Assembly (NCBI GenBank): GCA_949318235.1
Contig: OX439127.1
Span: 30,880,569 to 30,944,568 of the forward strand
Length of the DNA: 64,000 nucleotides
Direction: 5' to 3'
Origin: Ecdyonurus torrentis
Taxonomy: Eukaryota > Arthropoda > Insecta > Ephemeroptera > Heptageniidae
Part shown: positions 48,234-59,497 of the stretch, in pieces
How positions within the stretch are numbered: position 1 is the first letter of the stretch
Layout: every line of letters begins with the position of its first letter
Notes under the pieces: generated by a model
What the model was told of the DNA's origin: nothing
The model's input: only the letters and a program-made list of their open reading frames with translations
Databases searched by the model: none
Made by a program: the position numbers and the translations under genes

Positions 48234-48275
48234 ATGTATCAAAACTGGGATGGGATTTATCCCCCCAATAATATG
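48234..48275 (+). CDS. eIF4G: eIF4G alternative first coding exon, MYQNWDGIYPPNNM
   Basis: ATG followed by 14 codons (MYQNWDGIYPPNNM) and a strong donor ATG|gtgagt. It leaves phase 0, the only phase accepted by the next shared exon at 49738, giving NNM-YPGQGRGG. An in-frame stop lies 21 bases upstream, so this is a first exon rather than an internal one. The isoform would have 443 codons plus one base through 51252, keep the PABP box and lose exons 1-6. The short aromatic peptide is unlike intron noise. It is too short for ORF finders; cDNA or 5' RACE would settle it. Confidence 0.65.
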
Positions 48276-49737
48276 GTGAGTTGCTCACTCGTGCTTTCAA
48301 CTTACGTAAATTTAGTTATTTTTAGATTATTTTTTTTTAACAACTTTTGAAAACATTTGCAGAATAAGTGTGTCGCACCTTTATCGTATCAAATAGTCAG
48401 TCACCCTTTATAATGGAGCGATTACGCCGAATCTACCGAGTTTATCCCCTAGTATTTGCTTGTCTTTCGTTAGGACGTCCATGTGGCAGTATGTACTAAT
48501 AATACCTCTGCGTGCACACACACTGATAATGGAAAAATGAAATCTCGTGCATCAATTGCGAATTGTTCACCGTTAAATTTGTTAACATATGGATTCCTTC
48601 TGAAACGACATTGAGTTTTTTTTTTTTTTTTTTCCTTCCCTCTTGTTTTAAGTTGGAATTGTATGGTTTCGCGGAAAGTTTTTTATGTTTGTATTTAACG
48701 ACGTGTTCATTTCCTAGAGGCTGTTTGGTGTAAGTAGGCAGGGCAGTTTGCCCCCTCGCTGTGAGTGCACCTCGTGTCTATTATCTGCCTGGCTTGCCTT
48801 TGCGATCGCTATGTAGCTATGGCTGCGCGCGTGCTGCATTGCAAGTGGGCTTGGCAAGAGTGCTTGGCAAGGGGTCGAGCCTGCCGGCCGGCTATACATT
48901 GGTAAAGTAACACGCAAGTGGCGTGTTATCACTAGCCGTGACTCATGGAGACAGGTGGTTTGTCGCCCTGTCACGTGGCACACCTCAATCTTTGCTGGGA
49001 CCATGAAATTTTGGACTTGATGACCTAGCTCAAGCAAAGTTCCGTATCCTTGTTCGGGATCCCCTTTGTTGAATGTCCAATTATATTTTCTTCAGAACTA
49101 GAGATGCATGTTTCTTAGCAGACATGCACTCCTAAGTGTCCTTTTGATATTATTGGTTAAGCTGGTTTTGGGCAAAAACAGCATAATTGTTTAGTTCAGA
49201 TTATTTGACAGGCAATGATGATTAAAAATAGGTGATAACATTACTCTAATTAGTCGATAAGAATGCTTATCAGTTGACATCTTGTGGGTCTTAATGTTGC
49301 ATACATATAATTTTGTTTGACATACTTGCAATTCCACACTACAATCCTATTTCATTTGTCTGGAGTTAGTGGTTTTGTTAAATTTGTTTTATTATACATT
49401 AATGTAAGGACGCTATTATTAAAGTGCAAGGAGTACTTTATTAGGTCTTACCAAATATATTCCCTGCATATCAGCTGTTTGTAGAAAAACTCTCGTGAGA
49501 TTGAAATTAGCATTAGTGGCACATTTGTGTAAGGGGGGAAAATGTATGTCCTGTTAATTATCTGTATCAATTGCTTTAATTGATAAGAGTAGTCAACATA
49601 CTCGCGTTTTCTTCTTAAAATTTGCATGAGAAGACGCATGCCTTTAATTTTTTTGACAAAAGGTGGCGGATTCTTTGCATTAAATTATGTTAGGTGATGG
49701 TAAAGGAAGTTTAAAATAATGAGGATGAATTTTACAG
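48276..49737 (+). promoter_or_regulatory. Second GC-rich island inside the intron, possible further promoter
   Basis: About 48700-49020 is markedly GC-rich (CTGCGCGCGTGCTGCATTGC, CCTGCCGGCCGGC) and holds a CACGTG E-box near 48973. No ATG with a phase-0 donor is found in it, so if it is a promoter its exon would be untranslated. The 107-residue - strand ORF across it has no recognisable content. Either side of the island the sequence is ordinary AT-rich intron. Confidence 0.35.
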
Positions 49738-49867
49738 TACCCAGGACAAGGTCGGGGCGGCAACTCGGCAGTGCAGGGTTACTTCCCTAATCAGGCACCA
49801 CACTACCCAATGTTTACACCAATGATGCCTGCTGCAGCACAATATAGCCAACCTCAGAATCAGCAAT
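49738..49867 (+). CDS. eIF4G: eIF4G coding exon 7 (YPGQGR segment)
   Basis: Acceptor gaattttacag, donor CAAT|gtaagt. Phase 0 in, phase 1 out (130 bases, 43 residues). It reads YPGQGRGGNSAVQGYFPNQ then APHYPMFTPMMPAAAQYSQ. The PGQGR followed by a Tyr/Pro-rich run is a conserved landmark of animal eIF4G (vertebrate eIF4G1 has IPGQGRSTYV then QQYPVQP). Both exon 6 and the 48234 first exon can splice to it. Confidence 0.93.
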
Positions 49868-50025
49868 GTAAGTAACCATGTCAAAATGTTTACAAAATCT
49901 ATGAACAAACAAGCATGTCCACAAAATTGCTCATCATAGCAGTAAATTATTTCCAATTCCACTAATTTTGCATCAAAATGAATACCTCTGTTGTAATCTT
50001 GTAGTGATAAGTTCTTTTATTCCAG

Positions 50026-50357
50026 TTTACTATACAGGCAATCCTGGAGTTGCATTGGTTCGACCCAACATGATGAACTCGCAGCAGCCCCCACAACAGC
50101 AGCAGCAACAAGGTGGTGCCCATGTTGGCACTCCAGGTACTCAGCAGGCTCAGGTAGTTAACCCAGGCATGCAAGCAATGCAAAATACCATGATGCACGA
50201 GAAAACACAGAAGAGAAGGGCACATGCCATTCCCATTGTCAACCCTGAGACTGGCAAAGACCTGCTGGACGAGCTTTGCAGTGAGGGGAGCAGCAATAGC
50301 ACGGCAGCCACACCTCCACGATCGGGGGACTCAAGTGCTCGACAGACTCCACAGCCG
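50026..50357 (+). CDS. eIF4G: eIF4G coding exon 8, PABP-binding box
   Basis: A 332-base exon between ttttattccag and CAGCCG|gtaagt, phase 1 in and 0 out. It begins FYYTGNPGVALVRPNMMNS and has a Gln tract (PPQQQQQQGG). It then carries MHEKTQKRRAHAIPIVNPET followed by GKDLLDELCSEG, at about residues 353-374 of the long isoform. This is the counterpart of the vertebrate [22 protein letters not shown] segment, which binds RRM2 of poly(A)-binding protein and so links the mRNA tail to the cap complex. Basic residues, IxIVNP and GKDL are kept; several hydrophobic and basic positions differ. This is the strongest single piece of evidence that the gene is eIF4G. Confidence 0.95.
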
Positions 50358-50426
50358 GTAAGTGTTGCTTGCTGTCATGCAATTTTGTAGTAAATAAAAT
50401 GCAATAATTTGTACTTTTTATTTCAG

Positions 50427-51252
50427 AACATGGGTTCAAGTACTATGGAGAACCATATTGCTGCTGAATTTGCTGCCAAGGTTGCAATTGCTGCTGCTGG
50501 GGAAGACAATGTCACTAGTAGTACTACAACCCTGGCACCCAGTGCTCGTACCTCAGTAACTAGTGAATGTGGCCCTCCTCGTAACTCATCTGCTTCAGCC
50601 CCTGGTCAAGTGAATGGGCCCTCATTAGGATCTAGTGTTGAATCAGATACAAGTCCCCTTAGTATTTCTCAACAAAAACAATCAGTGACACATCATCAAC
50701 CAAATGATAATTTAGTGGAATTAAGTAATAGCAAAACAAATTTAGATGGCTGGAAAAATAAATCAAGTTCTTCAACACCTTCTCCCCCTCAACAAGTCCC
50801 CCCACCAACAAAAGTTGACCCAAGTGAGCGTAGTAACCAAACTAATTTAGAATATGCCTCTGTGGCAGCTGCCGTAGCTGTAACCTCGACAGCTTCCAGT
50901 GATAGTGTAACTTCAAAAATTACAAGCAAAACAACTTCTTCAAATGATAAGGACAGCTCTAACAAAGAAACTGAAGTATTAACTTCTAAGACTGGTGTTA
51001 GTCGAGGTGTGAGAGATGAGAACTCAAAACAGGCTGCCATGACAAATCCCCTCAGTGCAAAAGTGACCCCCACCCAAGAGAAAGCAACTCCTGTGTCCTC
51101 TGGAGTATCTCCTAATCCTGCAGGTGTAGTGCAGCAAACATCACTTCCACAACGACCTAAGCGCGAGCAGCTGAATGAAGCTTCCCAAAGGATGCCCTCA
51201 CCAGTGCCAACTCCAACTCCAGAAGAAGCCACTGAATCTTCAGACATGGATA
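50427..51252 (+). CDS. eIF4G: eIF4G coding exon 9, Ser/Thr-rich linker
   Basis: The largest exon (826 bases, 275 residues plus one base), acceptor tttatttcag, donor GGATA|gtaagt, phase 0 in and 1 out. It starts NMGSSTMENHIAAEFAAKVA, runs through a long Ser/Thr/Pro/Asn-rich disordered region, and ends RMPSPVPTPTPEEATESSDMD. It corresponds to the variable linker between the PABP box and the eIF4E-binding motif in other animals; no YxxxxL-phi motif occurs yet. Many SP/TP pairs near the end are possible phosphorylation sites. Next exon not in this window. Open frames on the - strand over it are shadows. Confidence 0.95.
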
Positions 51253-52065
51253 GTAAGTGCAATTCTTTCTCTTTCATTTGCACTGAGTGCACACAAACAA
51301 AATGTTAGTATTACCTGTTAGGAAATTGTTCAGGCATGGATGTAGATTGGTATGCCAAAACTGTGGGCTGCAAGTAGTGAAAGCAAATATTGCATTCTTA
51401 TATTTTAATTTTGGGATGTGAAATGTAGGTGTTTCCTATTAATGAATCAGCAATAATGCCATGGATGATGAATAAAATAAGCTAAAAACTACAGCCATCC
51501 ATGCAAGAGTTATTGCAGTGTTATTAATGTCTAGTTAAAGACGAGATTTAATATTAGGCGTAATTGTTTTAGCTTATTATTACATTCCTTATTACTTATT
51601 ATCAGCTACTGCTTGATTGTAAGCAAGCCCTGGTACCCTTTCCACCAGAGATATGCAACTCAAACTAAACAAGTAATATTAATAACTTGACAAGCTGAAC
51701 GCATACAACAAGTCAACAATTTATTATTTTAATGATAATGTTAAATTTTTAATTGCTTAGTTTTTAGCATATTGAGCTGCAACATTTTGATGTTTGATAC
51801 CTACGCAAGCTACCTATGCTAATTCAAGCTGACACAATTATGAAAATAATTGGAATTTTGCTTTCAAAATCACTACCAATTCAATATGAGGTTTAAGGTG
51901 GGTTCAAGTGAGTAACTGTAAAGTTAGGGACATTTATTCATGTGGAAATTCATATCCATCCAGAAATAAGTGAAAAAATTCATTTCAATTCTATTTTTGC
52001 TGGGGGAGAAATAAAAAGAATTATGATTATTATGACAGCAACTTTTTTTAACCTTATTTATTTAT

Positions 52066-52150
52066 GTACCGCAAGGAAATGAAAAACCTGCACAACTATA
52101 GACTGAAAAGCATCACTAAAAGTGCAGGTTATTCATTTCATTTCACGTAC
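52066..52150. mobile_element. Family K miniature hairpin, copy K2
   Basis: GTACCGCAAGGAAATGAAAA at the left, GGTTATTCATTTCATTTCACGTAC at the right. 85 bp, the same length as K1. Confidence 0.7.
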
Positions 52151-53194
52151 TGCATAAAAATTATAGGTAATATTTTCATTTTTCCCCAATACTTTTGCTC
52201 TCCCTCTCTCCTCCCTTTCTAAGTGAAAAGAAAAGAGGAAAATCTTGATAGTTGCAGATCAAATAAAAATACTTCAAGGTACATTCAGCCCAAAACGTTT
52301 TATTATAAATTTTATACTAAGACGAGTACAGAGTTCAAATCTGTGAAAGAAAAGATAAGCGGTAATTTATTTCAGGTAAATGCATATCCCTACTTATGAT
52401 GTCTACAGACAACTCTAAATTTTCTTCATTCTAAACCTTTGCCACCCAATCAATATATATGCGGTCTCGGCACATTTAGTTTTCAAAATAAGACTATAGT
52501 AAAGAGAAAAAATATTGCTGCTGAACACGAGGGGAGTCTCAGTACGCGTGGAAAATCATAATTTTTATGTAACGTAGATGTTTATTATTAACAAGCTTCA
52601 AATTTAACCAAAGCTTTTGCTGCGCGGAGAACGCAATTCCCACATCAGGCCTGCATTTATCTTATCCTCACTCAGTGAACTCGCTATCTTCTTAAAAACC
52701 ACGAGGAGCTTAAAATTAGCGGACAAATGTTTTTGAAAATTTGCAAAAGTATTTTGACAAATCAATTAATTATTATATTAATTTATTAAACACCAAGGTG
52801 TACATTTTATTATACATTACATGCATAAATATCATAGATACATTGCACTCGCAAAGTTATTATACATTTGCCAAAATCACACGTGAGGCGAAAGTAGTTC
52901 AACCCACAAAGAGCATAGATATTATTTCAAGTGCAAGTACTTTGATTTTAGCTGCCACATTTTTCACCATATTTTAACATTAAAATACCATAATCTAAAC
53001 TGGGCAAAATTGAACCAATTAAATTTTTGCTATATAAATTTGTATAATTAACTTGTTGAGTAGCTGTGGTGACAGAAAACGTTATTCCCTGTTACGACCT
53101 AACTATGTAAACACAGTACAATACATCTCTATGCAATACAATCAACAACAAGTAAGTGTTGCCTGGGTGAGATACCCAGTAACCCACTCACAAC

Positions 53195-53510
53195 TTAAAG
53201 GCGTAGAACTCCTTGAACAAATAACTTGTTTAATATCCTAACAAACCTGAAAATCAACGTTGATTTGGCCGGAGTCATTGATTTCTAATTTATTTTCCAT
53301 TCACAAAATGCCACTGGCGGTCACTGACGTCACAGTTCACCCGGTTTACGCGCGTGTAAAACTAGCGAGCTGTGACGTCAGTGACCGCCAGTGGCATTTT
53401 GTGAATGGAAAATAAATTAGAAATCAATGACTTCGACCAAATCAACGTTGATTTTCAGGTTTGTTAGGACATTACACAACTTTTTTGTTCAAGGTGTTCT
53501 ACGCCTTTAA
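53195..53510. mobile_element. Family A palindromic MITE at TTAA, copy A4
   Basis: TTAAAGGCGTAGAACTCCTT to AAGGTGTTCTACGCCTTTAA. The cleanest full-length copy. The arms are nearly perfect, with GGTCACTGACGTCACAG and CTGTGACGTCAGTGACC around the centre. Confidence 0.9.
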
Positions 53511-54179
53511 TTGATACTTGTTATAGTTAATTATTCTTTGATTCAGGACTGCACTTACCATTCTACAAATTAAAGCACTTAGATTAATTAACGTATTTTA
53601 CCATACTATTATGCATATTAATCTGTAAGTCCAGTTAACACAAGACCATAAAGTTGTGTTATACCCCCCCCCCCCCCCCAAAAAAAAAAACGCAAAATTT
53701 ACATCTTATTAATATTTAAGAATTACATTTATTCTATTTCTACAACATACTAACATTAAACTTCTTCTTTTTTTTCTCCTTTACTGGCTAAAGTTGATAG
53801 TTAGGTTCATTAAATATGGCTAAGAAAGTATACGCCTTAAGAAAGCTTATTATTTATTACATTATTTATATTTCTAAAGTTTTTGGCAGAGTTTGAACTA
53901 GACTACAACCATAATGTAAACTGTACTTGCTTTTATTAGTGAGAAAATTTATTTAACTTTCGGACGACGAGTTACACACTTTGTTACATTTAATGCAATG
54001 TGAGGGAGTGGATAAATTAGCATAGAAAGTAGCGATTGTTAACTGAACATGTGGCTGAATTTGGGGATGTTACGTCGACTATTTGTAATGAGCGTGATGA
54101 GAGATTAAGGTTGTCTAAGGTCTAGGTCTGCTTCTTAGGGTATACCAGTTTTTGTAATGTGGCTATACCAGCCACCCAT

Positions 54180-55180
54180 GCAGCTGTGTATCTTTTGCTA
54201 TGACGTCATTGACGTTTTAAATCTTGAAAACTATACGCCCGAAGCTGCGATGTACAGCAAGGGGCAGATGTATGAACCGAAGCATTCTACATAATACCCT
54301 GGTGTGACCAAGGGAGGTCTCTGACAAAGCTCGCAGTAATGAAAAGAAAGGCAAAGAGGGAAAGTGGAAGGTAGTTATAGGCAAGGCGAGGTTAGTCCAT
54401 ATGTTAAGTCCCGTGGAGGTATCTATGCATGATAAAGTAACTACATGTACGCGAGTTGTAGACACGGCAACAAGGCAGTGAGAGCAGACCGCGAGAGCTG
54501 CGAAGCAAGAACGCGAGAGTGAGCCGCTCTCGCTCAGAACCGCCACAGATATTAGAGAGTGCCAGCAATTGCACTAGTCAAGTCATCGCGGCACAGTTTC
54601 TTGTCCATGATATAAGCACGTGGCAAAGTGGTGGTGCTGCGTGTCCCGAGTAAACTGGACAAGTCGTTAGTCTAAAGCCACTTTGGGACTGACTATCGTC
54701 GCCAAGTAGGCCGTCATGACTTTCAGGTTGTGTGTGCTTGTCAAGCTTCTTTTTTACTCGAACCCTCTCTAGTCACTCGGATGGCTTCGTATTGGGTAAG
54801 ATATGATTTATTGGATTTGCACAAATGTTGTGTCAAGGGTAGGTCTCCTTACAAAGCTGTGGACAGCGTAAAATAATAATGTAGAAGGAAAAGTGGCTTA
54901 GATGTGTTTTAATTTAATTAATTTTATAATAATACATGGATATATTGCAACAGGTGTTTAAAGGTAGAAATATGTCAAATGATTGGCTTTTTACTTCTTT
55001 GTGGGCCCGAAATTAGGTAAAGATGTTGTGTTTGGACGGGCAGGTGTATAGAGACTATGCATTGATTGCATGCCATGCTTGCCCGTCACCGTAACCAAGA
55101 ATGAGGCTCAGCCTACGAGAAAATGGCGGCGGCCAAGTAGGCCTCGTGTGGCACATAATATCCCAAACTGGAGCCTCCGT
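54180..55180 (+). promoter_or_regulatory. GC-rich region, possible further eIF4G promoters
   Basis: Raised GC and CpG between about 54200 and 54800, with a CRE octamer TGACGTCA at 54201-54208. An ATG at 54781 (MASYW) is followed by a good donor TTGG|gtaaga, but leaves phase 0, which does not match the phase-1 junction used by exon 9. It could be an untranslated or separate first exon. A second patch near 55020-55160 includes AAAATGGCGGC at 55120-55130, matching the YY1 consensus found just downstream of start sites in many translation genes. Function is inferred only. Confidence 0.35.
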
Positions 55181-56118
55181 ACGTTAATTCATTCACTGGT
55201 ACTTGGTACGCTTAACGTGTGATGTTACCAAATAGACTGCTGAAGAAAAGTTACGATTATGATTTTATTTGTTTTTATTAATTTAGATCTCGATAATTCT
55301 GATACTTAGATCTAGCATAATCTCTCACTCGATGTATTTTAAATCTCTAGCAGATCATAGATTAATAAATCGCACAGATTGAGGGTCACAAGTCAAAATT
55401 TTAAAAATTTATTAATTAGTCAGCCAAAAGCGAGAGATATTTTGTGATAGGATTTCTAAATTGCCAACTAAAGAAACAGCTGTAAGTACGCGCCTTTCCT
55501 TCCTTGATAAATTTTGATGTTCAGACTGCCATCACTCCCACTTAATTGTTGCAATTAGTGCTGGTTTTATATAGAATTGACTTTTACATAAATATAAGTA
55601 TTTGAGAAAAATCAGCTAAAATATAATAATAATATCATTGTATGGAAATCAATATTTTATAATTTTGATAAATCTGTGTGACCTCCGCTCACTGCGTAAT
55701 TTTGTGGACTTTGTTTTATTACGACACGTGAAGCGGAGCCCACTGCTACAGTTACGTCACAACTTGCGATATCATATTTATAGTTAAGGTCGCATGCAAG
55801 CAATAAGTGAGAGTACATTTGCACGCCTTTGCATCTGCACATCAAATATTTCCACTACAACAATACGCTGATCTATTAATCTTGCTAATAATTGGCTGAT
55901 GATAAAAATTACTTCCTTGGGGAGTTTGTCTATGTTTAAGTCTTCAAAACAAATCGAACTAACTCTTTCATTTTATTTATACACACACATATATTTCCGT
56001 TAATTAGGTATTGTTAATATCAACATTAAAGTGTTTCCTAAAACAGATCTTTGTAGCATAGTGGCATAGTGGGAACTCGTAATGGTACAACAAACCGTGA
56101 CTGCTAGATCGGCTGTTT

Positions 56119-56158
<40 letters not shown>

Positions 56159-56162
<4 letters not shown>

Positions 56163-56678
56163 TCAACCGGGGTGACTTTGAACACCCATTTATCTCTACT
56201 TTGGGCACTCATTTCAGAATTTTGAAACATGTCATTAAAGCCATAGACCACATAAAACAACATGTGCTTTTTAATGAATAAACAGGAAATGGGATCTTCA
56301 AAACTGATGACAATTTTTACCAGAATGTTAATGTAGCCCCACGAGAGAGCGTGAAAAACCTGTAAAGTATGCAATTTGCGTGAAAATTCATGTTTATGAC
56401 GTCAGAAACATGCAAAAATTAGTAAGAAAATGTTATGCGGGTTGCATAAATTGAATTTTCTAATCTCTGCTATGGGGCTACTGTTGGGTTTTGAGACAAA
56501 CTAAAGTTATTTTTGTAAATCCCATCAGGTGTTTTGTGATATAAATGCTTATGTTTTTCTCCGGTCCATTCCTTTAAGATCAAAAACAAATTTGAACAAT
56601 AGTAAGATTTTTCAAATTTCAAAAATGAGGCCCCAAGACAGAGATAATTGGGTGTTCAAAGTCACCCCAGTTGACTGT
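56159..56678. mobile_element. Family Z mariner-like MITE split by B4
   Basis: ACAGTCAACCGGGGTGACTT at the left, AAGTCACCCCAGTTGACTGT at the right, with TA on both outer sides (next to a (TA)n tract at 56122-56158). The arms pair through TGGGTGTTCAAAGTCACC. Without the nested B4 it is about 175 bp. The TA target is typical of mariner-type MITEs. Confidence 0.8.
56235..56577 (+). mobile_element. Family B element at TTAA, copy B4
   Basis: TTAAAGCCATAGACCACATA to CCGGTCCATTCCTTTAA, 343 bp. TTAA is duplicated on either side within element Z (GTCA-TTAA and TTAA-GATC). Confidence 0.9.
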
Positions 56679-58539
56679 ATATATAAATTGTTTTTATTTT
56701 TTACTAGTTGGAGGAGTTGAGTAGGTTAAAAACTTTGCGAGATTAAGAACGTGTAATTTTCAGGGTTGTTAGACTTTCGAAACATTTGTGGGGCGTTTTC
56801 TTAAATTGGGTTCTCTCGTTTGTAATTTTTATTTTTACGGCATTCCTGACTATTGACAAAAGTTATGTATAAAATTTTGAATGTCCAGAATAATTTTTAG
56901 CTCGTGATATTGCAAAATTCAATGTAGTTGCAATTTAATAATATATAAATATTATATGTGTATAAGTGTTACTAAAGTAATTAAAAATAAAATATCAACT
57001 TTCTCACTGGTTATTCATCTCAAAATTGCAATCTGTAGATCAATAAAACTGTCTGGATGAGATAACATAAACTATTTCATGTCATCCGTTGGCCGTAATT
57101 TGATATCATTTATCATCCAGCAGTGGTCTTGTTACACAGTTTTAAAAAAAAATCGCATTAGGTCTATTTTATGGTGTTCCGTAACTGTAACTGTGGGGGA
57201 CCAGAAATTAACCTTAATTGACCCTTGACCTTGTCACTTGATTTCAGGTTTAAAAAAGTAAGCCCAGTGTTTTAATGCCAAATGTACAGTAGATGTAACG
57301 TCCCTGAAAATTTCACGTTCTGAACCTAAAATATTTCGAGATCTTAGATTTTTTTTATACACGACTTGTCTCCAACTACGTCGTGCCTGGCTAACTTTTC
57401 AGGGTTTTCTCTGAATGTCTGATGCTCGTACTTTTTGTGATATACAACGTACATTTTTGTGCTTTCTTTTCACAGTATTGACCTTGCAGTATAGGTTGAT
57501 CGCTCGAGAGGAATTGCAGCTAATGTAGTTTCTTCAGATTTTTGCCACAATTAATTGTTAGAGAACGAGAAACGTGTATCATACTTAAGCGCATATCGTC
57601 TGTTAACACTCCTTTAATAAACATGATTACTACCACCGGTGGCTATGGTGCATAGGCAATTTTGTAAAAATTTGTAGGGCATAGATGTTGTATGTTGGCG
57701 GTGTCAAGGTAGCTAACAGCGAACATTAAAGTGTCCCGCACGGCCGGGACTGGTACTTTCCAAGTATGCAACTTTCACTGAAAGCGTCAGCAACACTACC
57801 TGCGTCCTGTGCATTCCATATTTGTCGATTAACGTTGCCTTTTATCCACCCTTCATGCCTTGTTAGCTGCGGTGTATTCTTTTCTTCAGGTCCACTAACA
57901 AGTGAATAATGGATGAAATATTATTTTTACTACACACTACACTTACCAATTATGTATTGGTTATGTAACTGTGTTACAGCTCTGATAGAAAGTAAAAATT
58001 TAGTGACCTCTTTTCCCCTCGTCTCTTTAATCGGGTGTGGTGATTGTTGTTTGGCAAAATTATTGGAAACGCCCAACAAGTTTGTTTTGGGTGCATTTAC
58101 TTGCTGATTTTTAAGCTCGCATTTAAAAGTAAAGTATTTTAAATTATATTATTTACAAATATTAGGGCCTATTCACACTGAGAAATATTTGCAACGTGCA
58201 TTAAATCTTAGTGCACCCAAATCCAATGTTTTCAAACTTTTTGTATATTGCATGAGCCCATTGTGAATTGTGACAAACTGTCTAGCTTAAAACTTTTATT
58301 AGAAATTTTAAATGCTAATGCATGTGCATATTTGGTTTATTTATACAAAAACAAATGCTAAGTAGAATTTAGAAATACAAAATTTGAGTTAGTTACATTT
58401 TATTGGGATAATTCTTGTTTGATAGAACAGTAACGGCCTCAAAAAAAATTAATTAAGAGAAGAAAATAAAACATTTAAGTAATAAAAAATGTAGCATTAT
58501 TATTTATAGAATTAGTCAATCTTGAAGCAATTATATTTG

Positions 58540-59239
58540 CTATGATAAACGTGGGCTCTCGATGATCAGCACTGTGTTTATATTACATATAAATATATTA
58601 TCAGACAGTCTTGTAATATCCCCTAAATAAAAGGCATTGTTATTGTTAATTAGACTTGGGTGACGTGCAGAAATAAAAATGGGGGAGGGGGGCGTAACGA
58701 AGGTCGTGACACAGTAAAAGTGCACCCCCGTGCCCCGCCCACCTATGCTAGTAGCGCCTCGCCTTGCGTATTCGCTACTGGTAACTAGCTAACCCGCCGT
58801 ACTAGTACGCTCCCTCGGTCTGTTGATCTGGCTTCTTGGTGTCAGTCTCCTCTGTTCTGTTCGTCTGCTTTTGAGCGTGTCGGCCACATGAGAAAAGGAG
58901 CGAGAGAGAGTGCGCACCAAGAGTTAGTTTGCTTTGGGGAAAGAATGCAGCATCGGCAGCGAGACATGGCTGCTGTAATTAGGACGTTGAATGGTGAACG
59001 GAAGTGAGCAGCATAATGGATTTGATGTAAAATAATAAAGGTGTGGTACAATACACACGTTGAGATAATTGGGGACTATATTACTGGGGAACTTGGTATG
59101 GAGTGCGACGTGATACAAAAAGTGTTCATTCGTTTATCTCCACGGTCTTCTTTCTTTTTTTTTTTTTCTGCGCGACTAGCAACTATGATGGTCGTCGTGT
59201 AGTGGTGGTGCTGCTGGTTGTGTGTGTGTGTGTGTGTGT
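58540..59239 (+). promoter_or_regulatory. GC-rich promoter-like island before alternative exon
   Basis: From about 58675 to 58990 the sequence is GC- and CpG-rich (GGGGGAGGGGGGCGTAACG, CACCCCCGTGCCCCGCCCAC, GCGCCTCGCCTTGCGTATTC). CCGCCC/GGGCGG-like boxes and pyrimidine-rich runs (CTTCTTGGTGTCAGTCTCCT) occur in it. It leads to the ATG at 59240 through a (TG)n tract. A strong pyrimidine tract with a CTAG acceptor near 59148-59179 could mark the 3' end of an intron in the 5' leader. Confidence 0.5.
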
Positions 59240-59333
59240 ATGTCTAATATGGAGGAGAGAGCCAAAGCTTCTCCTAGTAACTCTTATAATGGTGAGAGAC
59301 ATGGTGGAGGCCGTAGAAACTCTAAAGATAAAG
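59240..59333 (+). CDS. eIF4G: eIF4G alternative first coding exon lacking the PABP box
   Basis: ATG followed by 31 codons: MSNMEERAKASPSNSYNGE then RHGGGRRNSKDK, ending AAAG|gtaaca, one base over (phase 1). That matches the phase in which exon 9 leaves (51252), so both can join the same downstream exon outside the window. An in-frame TGA at 59186-59188 precedes it. The peptide is charged, Gly/Arg/Ser-rich, typical of a disordered N-terminus. The predicted protein would be a short eIF4G missing exons 1-9 and therefore the PABP-binding box, but with the catalytic scaffold. The donor is acceptable rather than ideal, and the downstream exon is unseen. Confidence 0.6.
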
Positions 59334-59497
59334 GTAACATTAATTCTGTGTAGTAAGCTCAAACTTGGAAAACTTCATAGTTTGAACCCGATAGTTACTA
59401 ACCACTTTATTTAACGAGATCTGATAGGCGAATTTTCACGAATAAATGCTGAAATCACTTTTGTAGTTCCGGCTTATAATAATTTAACAATATTTAA

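Larger units (their letters stand above)
38913..49737 (+). other. eIF4G: eIF4G intron 6 (10.8 kb)
   Basis: Holds E2, the 1 kb foldback F, D4 with nested A3, a short tandem duplication, B3, C2, and the alternative first exon at 48234 with its GC-rich upstream sequence. Long G-runs lie at about 41091-41111 and T/A-runs at 39270-39295, 39374-39390, 39461-39481, 40541-40566 and 48618-48632. A TTTC/AAAG pair lies at 44856-44910. The 42210-42540, 43000-45530 and 47000-47860 stretches show nothing I can define. Confidence 0.65.

Noticed and set aside
50789..51292. 167-residue - strand open frame opposite exon 9
   Set aside because: Shadow of the real eIF4G exon; a low-stop frame caused by the Ser/Thr-rich codons.
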